This document shows positions 16,696 to 24,605 of a stretch of DNA of 64,000 bases, one piece after another; the stretch's first letter is position 1, and each line of letters begins with the position of its first letter. The stretch covers positions 1-64,000 of the forward strand of contig JAKSTZ010000014.1 of assembly GCA_024402335.1 (NCBI GenBank), read 5' to 3'. The stretch comes from Bacteroidales bacterium. Lineage in GTDB: Bacteria; Bacteroidota; Bacteroidia; Bacteroidales; UBA1715. The notes beneath the pieces were generated by a model. That model searched no databases. It was given only the letters and a program-made list of their open reading frames with translations, and had not been told where the DNA came from. Made by a program: the position numbers and the translations under genes.

Positions 16696-18240
16696 ATGCC
16701 ACAAACAGTATCTATACAAGTATCGCCTAAAACTGCAGTGAACGATTTCTTAATTAAGAAAACCGTTGCCGAAAAATTATCGTTGCCAATTGGCGATATT
16801 CATGATATGCGCATAACAAAACGCTCGATCGATGCACGTTCTCGTAATATTAAGATAAATTTAACGTTACTTGTTGCTTGTGGTGATGAGCAAGTTCTGC
16901 CTAAAGAACAATTAATTTTTGAAAAGCGTGATGTCTCGTTGCGTCCAGAAGTACATATTGTTGGCGCAGGACCGGCAGGCTTGTTTGCGGCACTCCGTTT
17001 GATAGAATTGAATTATAAACCTATCGTTTTAGAGCAAGGTAAAAATGTGTCGGATAGAAAACGAGATATTGCTCGCTTGAATCTAAACCAAGGCTGTGAT
17101 CCGCTTTCAAATTATTGTTTTGGTGAAGGTGGTGCAGGTACATTTTCAGACGGAAAATTATATACACGCTCCAAGAAAAAAGGTGATAATAGAAGGGTTT
17201 TGGAACTATTCGTTATTCATGGTGCAAAACCTTCCATTCTTGTTGATGCACATCCACATATTGGTTCCGATAAGTTGCCAAATGTTATTACCAATATGAG
17301 AAACACTATCATTGAGTGTGGTGGTGAAGTTCGTTTTTCGAAGCAAGTTGTTGATTTTGAAATAAAAGCAAATAAGGTAACAAAATTGATTTGTGCTGAT
17401 GAGGTAATTCCTGTCAATACGGTAGTTCTTGCTATGGGGCATTCAGCTCGTCCTTTGTACTATGCATTGCATAATGCTGGTGTGGAATTGGAAGCGAAAG
17501 CGTGCGCAATGGGTGTTCGTGTGGAACATCCTCAGGAAATGATAGATAATATTCAGTATCATGGAAATGTGATGAAGGAATTGCCTGCTGCTTCGTATTC
17601 TCTTGTACATCAAGTAGATGGACGTGGCGTGTATTCTTTTTGTATGTGTCCGGGTGGTATAATCGTACCTTCTATGACAGCTGAAAATCAAACGGTTGTG
17701 AACGGAATGTCGAACTCAAGACGAAATTCTCCGTATGCAAATTCTGGTATGGTGGTAGAATTACAAGTGTCTGATTTCGCTGAGTTTAAGGACTATGGTG
17801 TGTTGGCAGGATTAAAGTTTCAAGAACACTTTGAACAGTTGGCGTATCAAAATGGTGGTAGAAATCAGGTAGCGCCTGCACAAAGAATTTCTGACTTTGT
17901 TCGTGGTAAAATATCATCATCTTTATCTGAAACAACATATATTCCAGGTCTTGTTAGTTCACCTATGCATTTTTGGATGCCGGAAACTATTTCTAAACGT
18001 TTGCAAGAGGGATTGAAATTCTTTGATAGACAAATGCATGGCTTTGCAAGCTCTGAAGGAAAAATTGTTGGGGTAGAATCTCGTTCGTCTTCTCCAGTCC
18101 GAATTCCACGTAATCCTGAAACATTATCGCATATACGTATAGAAAATTTGTTTCCTTGTGGTGAAGGCGCTGGTTATGCTGGTGGTATTGTTTCGTCGGC
18201 AATCGATGGAATGTTGGCTGCGGAACATATTGCTGGATAA
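16696..18240 (+). CDS. FAD-dependent dehydrogenase of the COG2509 type
   Basis: This 514-residue cytoplasmic flavoprotein belongs to the uncharacterised FAD-dependent dehydrogenase group COG2509. An N-terminal domain of about 90 residues precedes the Rossmann motif HIVGAGPAGLFAALRL (about 93-108). Typical later motifs are CFGEGGAGTFSDGKLYTR, VVLAMGHSARPL and, near the C-terminus, LFPCGEGAGYAGGIVSSAIDG. The presence of both ends indicates an intact gene. The reaction and substrate of the group are not established. It starts 2 bases after the porT stop and ends before a 149-base gap that contains the sigma-factor promoter. Confidence 0.9.
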   Translation: MPQTVSIQVSPKTAVNDFLIKKTVAEKLSLPIGDIHDMRITKRSIDARSRNIKINLTLLVACGDEQVLPKEQLIFEKRDVSLRPEVHIVGAGPAGLFAALRLIELNYKPIVLEQGKNVSDRKRDIARLNLNQGCDPLSNYCFGEGGAGTFSDGKLYTRSKKKGDNRRVLELFVIHGAKPSILVDAHPHIGSDKLPNVITNMRNTIIECGGEVRFSKQVVDFEIKANKVTKLICADEVIPVNTVVLAMGHSARPLYYALHNAGVELEAKACAMGVRVEHPQEMIDNIQYHGNVMKELPAASYSLVHQVDGRGVYSFCMCPGGIIVPSMTAENQTVVNGMSNSRRNSPYANSGMVVELQVSDFAEFKDYGVLAGLKFQEHFEQLAYQNGGRNQVAPAQRISDFVRGKISSSLSETTYIPGLVSSPMHFWMPETISKRLQEGLKFFDRQMHGFASSEGKIVGVESRSSSPVRIPRNPETLSHIRIENLFPCGEGAGYAGGIVSSAIDGMLAAEHIAG

Positions 18241-18340
18241 ATGTGAAATTCTATGGGACGATAGTTGTCGTCTTTTTCAAAAAATCGAAAATTTTACGAT
18301 AATTTTTTTAGGTGTGCGGAAACTTCGCATTCTTGGTCTA

Positions 18341-18348
18341 TACTTTTG
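18341..18348 (+). promoter_or_regulatory. -7 promoter element of the sigma-factor gene
   Basis: TACTTTTG matches TAnnTTTG. It lies 41 bases before the ATG at 18390 and within the longer open frame starting at 18312, which supports the ATG as start. Confidence 0.55.
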
Positions 18349-18389
18349 TCTTCGTTAATGAGTCACTAACCGTTAAAACGAAGAAAAAT

Positions 18390-19103
18390 ATGACAAGAAG
18401 AAATTCAGTAGCACAGAAATCATTGGTAGAAATTTACAAACGCGAAATCAAAAATTGTAAACCTATTTCTCGTGAAGAAGAACAGCAATTGGGTTTGTTG
18501 ATTTTGAATGGAAATGTTGTGGCGAAAAATAAGTTGATTCAAGCAAATTTGTATTTTGCTTGGCAACAAGCTAAACGCTATGATTATGGAAATCTTCCTT
18601 TTGAAGATCTTCTTGAAGCTGCAAATCTTGGTTTATGTAAGGCTGCAGAACGATTTGATGTTCGTTACGAAAATTGTTTCTTGTCGTATGCTCGTCATTG
18701 GATTAAACGTGAATTAAATGAATTGTTGTGTCGTGAACGCAAAGGGTCGTGTTCATTAAATAGTGATGGGGAATATGTGCAATATGTTTCGTTCAATGCC
18801 ACGGACGAAGATGGGTATGAAACGAATTACGATAAAGTTATGGTTCGTGATACTGTGGATATGGAGGGTTTGTATGCTTTTAATCATGATAGAGATTATC
18901 TCTATGACGCGCTTGAAAAATTGTCATCAGAAGAAAAAGAGATCGTGGCTCGCTATTTTGGATTGTATGGTAAACAACCTGAGACTATGGAATCCATAGC
19001 GGAGTCGTTCGGGGTTACTCGTCAATCGATTAACCAACGATTGAATCGTATTTATAAATTGATAAAGAATTGTATGCCGTCAGAATTTAATATGGTTGCG
19101 TAG
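18390..19103 (+). CDS. Sigma-70 family factor lacking region 3
   Basis: This 237-residue RNA polymerase sigma factor is related to the Bacteroidota primary sigma (about 290 aa) but has lost region 3. Region 1.2 (about 11-40), core-binding region 2.1-2.2 (43-90) and region 2.3-2.4 (95-118) are recognisable. Residues about 122-165 are an acidic linker unrelated to sigma region 3, and region 4 (168-228) ends in a helix-turn-helix, ETMESIAESFGVTRQSINQRL. In region 2.4 the residue aligned with E. coli W433 is H103, and that aligned with Q437 is R107, so -10 recognition is probably changed. It is probably an alternative sigma whose target promoters are unknown. A terminator follows. Confidence 0.88.
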   Translation: MTRRNSVAQKSLVEIYKREIKNCKPISREEEQQLGLLILNGNVVAKNKLIQANLYFAWQQAKRYDYGNLPFEDLLEAANLGLCKAAERFDVRYENCFLSYARHWIKRELNELLCRERKGSCSLNSDGEYVQYVSFNATDEDGYETNYDKVMVRDTVDMEGLYAFNHDRDYLYDALEKLSSEEKEIVARYFGLYGKQPETMESIAESFGVTRQSINQRLNRIYKLIKNCMPSEFNMVA

Positions 19104-19113
19104 ATAAACAATC

Positions 19114-19147
19114 AAAAAGGCGGAGAGGTTGTCTCCCCTTTGTTTTT
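19114..19147 (+). terminator. Terminator after the sigma-factor gene
   Basis: Stem GGAGA (19122-19126), loop GGTTG, TCTCC (19132-19136), extended by AAAAGG/CCTTT pairing and followed by TTGTTTTTTT. Confidence 0.8.
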
Positions 19148-19150
19148 TTA

Positions 19151-19158
19151 TATCTTTG
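19151..19158 (+). promoter_or_regulatory. -7 promoter element of the NifX/NifB-like gene
   Basis: TATCTTTG matches TAnnTTTG exactly. It is 14 bases before the ATG at 19173 and directly after the terminator, so it opens a new transcription unit. Confidence 0.65.
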
Positions 19159-19172
19159 TAAAAAAAAGAAAT

Positions 19173-19523
19173 ATGAAAATTGCAGTACCAACGGCGCAAG
19201 GAATGGTTGATAGTCATTTCGGACATTGTGCGTATTTTACTATTTTCGAGTTAGACGAAAACAAGAATATTCTTGGAAAATTAGAGTTGCCTTCTCCACA
19301 AGGATGTGGCTGTAAATCAGGTATTGCTCCTATGTTACGAGATCTTGGTGTTTCAGTAATGTTGGCTGGAAATATGGGTGATGGTGCAATTTCTGTACTT
19401 GGCCAAAACAATATTTCGGTAATTCGTGGCTGTAGTGGTGCAATTGATGATGTTGTCGCTGCATATATAGCTGGAAATTTGAAAGACACACAGATTGTTT
19501 GTAATCACGAATGCCATAAATAA
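19173..19523 (+). CDS. NifX/NifB-like iron-molybdenum cofactor family protein
   Basis: This 116-residue protein is a stand-alone dinitrogenase iron-molybdenum cofactor-binding domain (NifX/NafY/NifB C-terminal type). The DSHFGHCAYFTIFEL segment (residues about 11-25), the GCGCKSGIAPML loop and the GMGD/GNMGDGAISVL helix start are typical. In non-nitrogen-fixing bacteria these small proteins bind metal clusters of unknown destination. No nitrogenase genes are nearby, so a nitrogen-fixation role is not supported. The start was set at the ATG at 19173 behind its promoter. The stop codon overlaps the next start (TAATG), coupling it to the Nudix gene. Confidence 0.88.
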   Translation: MKIAVPTAQGMVDSHFGHCAYFTIFELDENKNILGKLELPSPQGCGCKSGIAPMLRDLGVSVMLAGNMGDGAISVLGQNNISVIRGCSGAIDDVVAAYIAGNLKDTQIVCNHECHK

Positions 19524-20002
19524 TGAAACACACCACGCTTTGTTATTTGGAAAAGGACGGTTGTTACTTGATGTTACATCGAACTAAAAAGGCAAATGAT
19601 ATCAATCACGATAAATGGATAGGTGTAGGCGGTAAGTTTGAGAAAGGTGAAACTCCGGAACAATGTATGTTGCGTGAGGTGTGGGAAGAAACAGGCTTTA
19701 CGGTTACTAAATGGAAGTATCGTGGCGTGGTTACTTTCTACCTTGATGATATGGAAGGCGAGGTGATGCATTTGTTTACTTGTTTGGAATGGAATGGTAC
19801 ACAAAAAGAATGTGACGAAGGTGATTTGGCATGGATAAAAAAAGAGAAACTTGCAGAATTGCCAATGTGGGAAGGCGATGCAATTTTTTTAAAATTGGTA
19901 AATAATCTTGATGAACCATTTTTCAATTTGAAATTGGTTTATCATGGAGAGAAACTGATTTCAGCAGAAAAAGATTCTATACCATTAATCATTAATCATT
20001 AA
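19523..20002 (+). CDS. Nudix hydrolase, MutT/8-oxo-dGTPase-like
   Basis: This 159-residue Nudix hydrolase carries a complete Nudix box, GKFEKGETPEQCMLREVWEETG (residues about 36-57), including the REVWEE metal-binding glutamates. The opening strand (MKHTTLCYLEKDGCYLMLHRTKK) and overall length fit the MutT/NUDT1 branch that hydrolyses 8-oxo-dGTP and related nucleotides. The substrate is inferred from family. The C-terminal codons (about LIINH) are made by the ATTAATC repeat array that continues to the next gene. Changes in repeat number would therefore alter this C-terminus or the spacing to the radical SAM gene. Confidence 0.92.
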   Translation: MKHTTLCYLEKDGCYLMLHRTKKANDINHDKWIGVGGKFEKGETPEQCMLREVWEETGFTVTKWKYRGVVTFYLDDMEGEVMHLFTCLEWNGTQKECDEGDLAWIKKEKLAELPMWEGDAIFLKLVNNLDEPFFNLKLVYHGEKLISAEKDSIPLIINH

Positions 20003-20046
20003 TCATTAATCATTAATCATTAATCATTAATCACTAATCACTATCC
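19984..20046 (+). repeat. Heptanucleotide tandem repeat (ATTAATC)7 plus two degenerate copies
   Basis: Seven perfect ATTAATC units (19984-20032) are followed by ACTAATC (20033-20039) and ACTATCC (20040-20046), ending exactly at the ATG of the radical SAM gene (20047). The array covers the last codons and stop of the Nudix gene and the whole 44-base spacer. A 7-base unit shifts the reading frame with each gain or loss. Confidence 0.97.
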
Positions 20047-20988
20047 ATGTATTCTTGGGGCGATAACCGACGATTTAATTCCTATAAACGATTTTTGTTG
20101 GAACGATTTGGTGGCAGAATGCAAAAACTGACATTGAATGCTGGTTTTACCTGCCCGAATCGTGATGGAAGTATCGGTGTAGGTGGTTGTACCTATTGTG
20201 TGAACGATGCTTTTAATCCTTCGTATTGCGATGCTCGAAAATCTGTACGTCAGCAATTGGATGAAGGTATAGATTTTCATCAAAATCGCTATCGTCGTGC
20301 AGATGGTTATTTGGCGTACTTCCAGGCTTATTCAAATACATATTCTTCATTGGAAAAGATGAAGGAAATCTATGCGCCTGCAATAGAACATCCATTAGTT
20401 AAAGGAATAGTTGTGGGGACTCGTCCTGATTGTATAGATGAACAAAAATTAGAATTTTTCGCAGAATTGCAGAAGTCTATGTTTGTTTCTGTTGAATATG
20501 GGGTAGAATCATGTTTTGATGAAACTTTGGTACGTATTAATCGTGGACATACATTCCAACAGGCAGTAGATGCTTTCACGCTTACAAAGCAGTTTGGAAT
20601 TCATACTGCAGGTCATTTTATGTTTGGTTTGCCAGGAGAAACTCCGGAAAAATGGATGGCAGCAGTTCATTTAATGAATGCTTTGCCTATGGATGGCATA
20701 AAATTTCATCAATTGCAGTTGATTCGTGATACGAAAATGGAAAGGGAATATTACGAGAAGAAAGAAGATTTTTATCCTTTCACTATGGATAATTATATTC
20801 CTTTTATTGTGGATATAACAGAAAGATTAAATCCTCATTTTGTGATAGAACGTTTTGCTGGTGAAGTCCCTCCACGATTTTTGCGGGAAAATACGTGGGG
20901 ATTAACTCGCTATGATGTTGTTTTGCAACGTATTGAGAAAGAACTTGCAGCAAGAGATACTTGGCAAGGAAAGTTTTATGAGGAATAA
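20047..20988 (+). CDS. TIGR01212-family radical SAM protein (YhcC-like)
   Basis: This 313-residue radical SAM enzyme has the family cluster-binding pattern in the N-terminal segment NAGFTCPNRDGSIGVGGCTYC (residues about 31-51), with the three cysteines spaced as in YhcC/TIGR01212 proteins. Later motifs include VGTRPDCIDE, SVEYGVESCFDETL, HFMFGLPGETPE and the HQLQLIRDT segment. The family's substrate is not established. The gene is downstream of the Nudix gene and separated from it only by the heptamer array, and no separate promoter is visible, so its expression may depend on that spacer. Confidence 0.94.
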   Translation: MYSWGDNRRFNSYKRFLLERFGGRMQKLTLNAGFTCPNRDGSIGVGGCTYCVNDAFNPSYCDARKSVRQQLDEGIDFHQNRYRRADGYLAYFQAYSNTYSSLEKMKEIYAPAIEHPLVKGIVVGTRPDCIDEQKLEFFAELQKSMFVSVEYGVESCFDETLVRINRGHTFQQAVDAFTLTKQFGIHTAGHFMFGLPGETPEKWMAAVHLMNALPMDGIKFHQLQLIRDTKMEREYYEKKEDFYPFTMDNYIPFIVDITERLNPHFVIERFAGEVPPRFLRENTWGLTRYDVVLQRIEKELAARDTWQGKFYEE

Positions 20989-21000
20989 ATATTTTTGTAA

Positions 21001-21046
21001 TAAAAAAAACGCAGAATCAAAATATTGGTTCTGCGTTTCTTTTTTG
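21001..21046. terminator. Bidirectional terminator between radical SAM and GH130 genes
   Basis: Stem AACGCAGAA (21008-21016) with TTCTGCGTT (21029-21037), A-run to the left and T-run to the right. It is almost the same stem as at 4261-4289. Confidence 0.88.
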
Positions 21047-21059
21047 TCTCAATTACTGA

Positions 21060-22049
21060 TTAAAAAACTTCAGAGTTCTTTTTCATAAAATCAATAACTT
21101 CATCAACTTGGCAGAATGCCAATGCTGTGAATGTATCGGCTGCGCCATAGTAGATACAAATACGTCCTGTTGCTGCATCGTACAAGTTTGCACAAGGGAA
21201 TGTAACGTTAGGAACAAATCCGCGTGTTTCATAGTCAACTTCAGGAGTTAATAAGTAATCACGTGTTCTGTACAATACTTTTGATGGATTGTTGATGTCA
21301 AGAAGTACGGCACCGTAGCTATAAACATAACCATTGCAAGTGCTTGATACACCGTGGTAGAATAATAACCAACCTTCAGTTGTTTCAATAGGAACTGGTC
21401 CTGCACCAACTTTCATACCTTGCCACCAACCTTGTCCACCGTTTGTCATAACTAGTTTATGGTGACCCCAGTGTTCCATATCAGGACTTTCACTAATGTA
21501 AATGTTTCCAAATGGAGTGTGTCCGGTATCGCTTGGACGGCTCAACAACATGTATTTACCGTTTATTTTACGTGGGAACAAAACACCATTACGGTTGTAA
21601 GGCATAAGTGGGTTAGGCATGCGGTAGAATGTTTTAAAATCTGTAGTATAGCCTAAACCAATAGAAGGACCTTTCATGTCGTCGCACCATGTAACGAAAT
21701 ATTTGTCTTCGATTTTTACAACGCGTGGATCGTATGCATAACTTGTTGGATTTGGTGTTCCGTCTTCATTTATCCATTGGATAGGTTCAGGATTTAGTTC
21801 AATATGAATACCATCTTTACTGAAACCTGAGAATAGGGTAGCACGGCCATTTCTTTGATCGCCACGGAAAACACCTGCAAAAACCCCGTTGAAAGGGACT
21901 ACAGCACTATTGTAAACACGTCCTGCTGTTGGAATAGGATTCCAATCTATGATAGGATTTTTGCTATAACGCCATAGGATGTCTTTGCATCCAGCTGGTT
22001 TCTCTTCCCATGGAATATTTGGAAGATTGTTACCGATAATTGTTGCCAT
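21060..22049 (-). CDS. GH130 beta-mannoside phosphorylase
   Basis: This 329-residue cytoplasmic GH130 enzyme phosphorolyses beta-1,4-mannosyl-glucose or mannooligosaccharides, releasing mannose 1-phosphate. The five-bladed propeller motifs are present: AVVPFNGVFAGVFRGD near 48-63, SYAYDPRVVKIEDKYF with the family Asp (YDP), LFPRKINGKYMLLSRPSD, and GAGPVPIETTEGWLLFYHG in the third quarter. The length and the last motif resemble the GH130_2 (mannooligosaccharide phosphorylase) branch, though specificity between Man-Glc and Man-Man cannot be settled here. It is the last gene of the mannan operon, 23 bases after the GPH transporter, which fits intracellular use of imported mannosides. Confidence 0.92.
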   Translation of the reverse strand: MATIIGNNLPNIPWEEKPAGCKDILWRYSKNPIIDWNPIPTAGRVYNSAVVPFNGVFAGVFRGDQRNGRATLFSGFSKDGIHIELNPEPIQWINEDGTPNPTSYAYDPRVVKIEDKYFVTWCDDMKGPSIGLGYTTDFKTFYRMPNPLMPYNRNGVLFPRKINGKYMLLSRPSDTGHTPFGNIYISESPDMEHWGHHKLVMTNGGQGWWQGMKVGAGPVPIETTEGWLLFYHGVSSTCNGYVYSYGAVLLDINNPSKVLYRTRDYLLTPEVDYETRGFVPNVTFPCANLYDAATGRICIYYGAADTFTALAFCQVDEVIDFMKKNSEVF

Positions 22050-22072
22050 AATATTTAAATTTTACTGATTTG

Positions 22073-23542
22073 CTATTTGTTTGCTGCTTCGCGTCTTACT
22101 TTCAAATCTGATTGTATGCCTTCCATTGTTTCTTCGTCTAATTTATAGAAGAATTTAAGGATGAATAGGGCGATTACACCTGCAATTACAGGAATAATAC
22201 TCATCATTGCTTTCAATCCAAATAATGTGCTTTCGTTTTGAACTTCGTTAGCAACGAAACCTGTTGCACCAAGAATAACCATTGAAATCATACCGCCGAT
22301 TGCCCATCCTAACTTGTTCGACATGATAGATGCAGAGAAAACAAGACCGTCTGCTCTTGTTCCATTTTTCCATTCTGAGTAGTCTGCAGTATCTGCATAC
22401 ATTACCCAAAGTAATGATGAAATAGGTCCACCACATATAGAACCAATTGCTTGGAATAAAAGGATTAGGAACATGTTTTCTGGGTTAAAGAAAATGAAAG
22501 AACCTGTGCAGATGATAGAAACTAACATCAAAATTACACAAGCACGTTTTCTGCCAAGAATTCTTGAGAACCAAGGTACTGCAAGTACGCCAACCAATGA
22601 CAATAATTGACCTGTAGTGTTGAATATAGATGCTAATGTTTCGAAACTGAATTTTTCGTTTTCTACTGCAGTGTCACGGAATATATTCAAAATACTTGTT
22701 AGCCATGATACTTCTTGTTCGCCAATGTAGTATTTGAAATAATGTGTAGTTACATTTAAACGAATACAGTTATAAAGAATGAATAGGATAGTAACTACAA
22801 AAAGTAAAATCCAAGGTTTGTTGTGTACAATGTCTAACAAGTCTTTTGTTGCAGTTGTCTTTTCTTCAGATATTGGTTTTACACGTTCTTTTACTGCAAA
22901 GAATGTAATCGCAAAGCATGCAATAGCAGCAAATGCATAAACTATCATTGTACAGCTCCAACCTGTTTGTTGCGCTTGAATCACAGCTTCTTTGGATGCA
23001 CCGTCTTCGACTCCTCCAAAATAAGCAGCAAGTGGAAGAGCTGTTGCCGATACGATGATACCGCCAAGATAAGCACCAACGAATTTGTATGACGATGCTT
23101 GAGTTCTATCGTCAGCATCTGCGCTGATTACACTAAGTAGTGAAGTATAAGGAATGTTTACTGTCGAGTACAAACACATGAATAGGATAAATGTTGCATA
23201 TGCGTAAACAACATTTCCGATTTCTCCCAAAGCAGGTGTTGTAAATGCCGCAACAGCTGCTACAGATAGGGGAACGGCACCGAATATGATATATGGACGG
23301 AATTTACCCCAACGAGTTTCTGTTCTATCTGCTGCCATACCAACGAATACATCGAAAAATGCATCAATAATACGGGAGATTAAGAACATTGTACCTGCAA
23401 CTGCAGGAGCTAAACCAAATACATCTGTGTAGAAGTATGATAAATAGAAAGTGATTGTTTGCCAAAATAGGCAAGAACCAAGGTCTCCAAATCCGTAACA
23501 GATTTTTTCACCTAATTTAGGTCTATTGTTTATTAAGTCCAT
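22073..23542 (-). CDS. GPH-family sugar:cation symporter (MelB-like)
   Basis: This 489-residue transporter of the glycoside-pentoside-hexuronide:cation symporter family has about 12 membrane segments. The conserved MelB-type features are visible: an early YGFGDLGSCLFWQ segment, DAFFDVFVGMAADRTETRWGKFRPYI in the loop after the second helix, and PYTSLLSVISADADDRTQ in the middle. It should import oligosaccharides with Na+ or H+. Its place between GH5 and GH130 genes makes mannobiose or mannosylglucose the likely substrate. It begins 4 bases after the GH5 stop, so the operon is tightly packed. Confidence 0.93.
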   Translation of the reverse strand: MDLINNRPKLGEKICYGFGDLGSCLFWQTITFYLSYFYTDVFGLAPAVAGTMFLISRIIDAFFDVFVGMAADRTETRWGKFRPYIIFGAVPLSVAAVAAFTTPALGEIGNVVYAYATFILFMCLYSTVNIPYTSLLSVISADADDRTQASSYKFVGAYLGGIIVSATALPLAAYFGGVEDGASKEAVIQAQQTGWSCTMIVYAFAAIACFAITFFAVKERVKPISEEKTTATKDLLDIVHNKPWILLFVVTILFILYNCIRLNVTTHYFKYYIGEQEVSWLTSILNIFRDTAVENEKFSFETLASIFNTTGQLLSLVGVLAVPWFSRILGRKRACVILMLVSIICTGSFIFFNPENMFLILLFQAIGSICGGPISSLLWVMYADTADYSEWKNGTRADGLVFSASIMSNKLGWAIGGMISMVILGATGFVANEVQNESTLFGLKAMMSIIPVIAGVIALFILKFFYKLDEETMEGIQSDLKVRREAANK

Positions 23543-23546
23543 TATA

Positions 23547-24605
23547 TTATTTTTTGTTTTTTAATGATTTCGAAAATGATTTTGCTCCAGGACCAAATGT
23601 TTTAAGCGTCCCGAAATCTCCAACTCCAGCTCCGTTGGATGTCCATGGAAATACCCCGGAATATCCTAATTGGTATGGAAGTTTGTATATTTCTTCATAA
23701 GAAATAGGAAAACCGTAAATTTTGTTGTTTCCAGGAGTTTCTCCTATAATGCATGGCTTGTCCTGTAATCCCCAGTATTCAGGGGTATTATGGAATGGAT
23801 TGCTGAATTGATTTGTCCATTCATAGTAGTGAATCTGCCAAAAATCCATATAGGCTAAGGGATCCATTGTGACTTCTTGTAGGGCCTTGTCGCTCCATTT
23901 GTTGCCCTCGAATTTCTCGCTGCTCCATTTTACAGCTGCACTTCCTACAGTTGCTAAAATTGGAGATTCTACGGAATGGATAGTTGCTGCACACATACCA
24001 ACAAACATTTGCATGTAATCCCATTCTAATCCTCCAAATCTTTTGTGCTCATGCGTCCATTCTGGTTCATTGCAAATATCTATAGCAAAAAAGTATGGAT
24101 TGTTTTTATAGCGCTCTAATAGCGGTTTGAGAAAAACATCGCAGTATTGTTGTATTTTTTGTGTACAACCTAACATTGTGAGCCAATTTTCTGAAGCATT
24201 CTTTGCGCTGTCTAAATTGTCGAATGATGAAATTGTTGCAATTATAAAAATATGATGTTTTTCAGCTTTTGTCATCATATCATCAAGATTCTCCCAAAAT
24301 TGTTGCGTAGCTGGCTGTGTAAATCCTTCCCTGTCAACTGTTGGTTGCCCTTCTGCGTCGCACGAAATCCAAACACGCGAACTATTTATTCCACTTGTTT
24401 CAAGTTTTGCGAATTCGTCTTCCCAGAATTGTGGATTGTAATTTCCTCCAAAGTCGTTCCAATTGTCCCAAGGCGTATTTGTTCCAATAAGGAAAAATGG
24501 CTTTCCTTTGTATAGAAATTCGTTTCCTTGAATGGTAACTCGTTGTTGTGAAAAACTACAACAATACAAGGATAAAAGTACTATAAGTGTAACAATACGT
24601 TTCAT
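23547..24605 (-). CDS. Secreted GH5-type glycosidase, probable beta-mannanase/mannosidase
   Basis: This 352-residue GH5-clan (beta/alpha)8-barrel enzyme has an N-terminal signal peptide (residues 1-20, ending SFSQ). The acid/base Glu is E180 in DICNEPEW and the nucleophile is E289 in IIGETPG, the GH5 arrangement. HYYEW (259-263) provides the His-Tyr of the active site. There is no sorting tail, so it is probably periplasmic or weakly surface-attached. The two Cys near the end of the signal peptide (CCSF) are not in a lipobox of normal form. Being in one operon with a GPH symporter and GH130 suggests that it trims mannan oligosaccharides in the periplasm. Its start overlaps the stop of the larger GH5 gene by one base. 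Confidence 0.87.
   Translation of the reverse strand: MKRIVTLIVLLSLYCCSFSQQRVTIQGNEFLYKGKPFFLIGTNTPWDNWNDFGGNYNPQFWEDEFAKLETSGINSSRVWISCDAEGQPTVDREGFTQPATQQFWENLDDMMTKAEKHHIFIIATISSFDNLDSAKNASENWLTMLGCTQKIQQYCDVFLKPLLERYKNNPYFFAIDICNEPEWTHEHKRFGGLEWDYMQMFVGMCAATIHSVESPILATVGSAAVKWSSEKFEGNKWSDKALQEVTMDPLAYMDFWQIHYYEWTNQFSNPFHNTPEYWGLQDKPCIIGETPGNNKIYGFPISYEEIYKLPYQLGYSGVFPWTSNGAGVGDFGTLKTFGPGAKSFSKSLKNKK

Noticed and set aside
19173..19523. Nitrogen-fixation role of the NifX/NifB-like protein
   Set aside because: No nif structural or assembly genes are present and stand-alone domains of this family occur in many non-fixers.
19984..20046. Heptamer array considered as a CRISPR array
   Set aside because: The unit is 7 bases with no spacers and there are no cas genes nearby.
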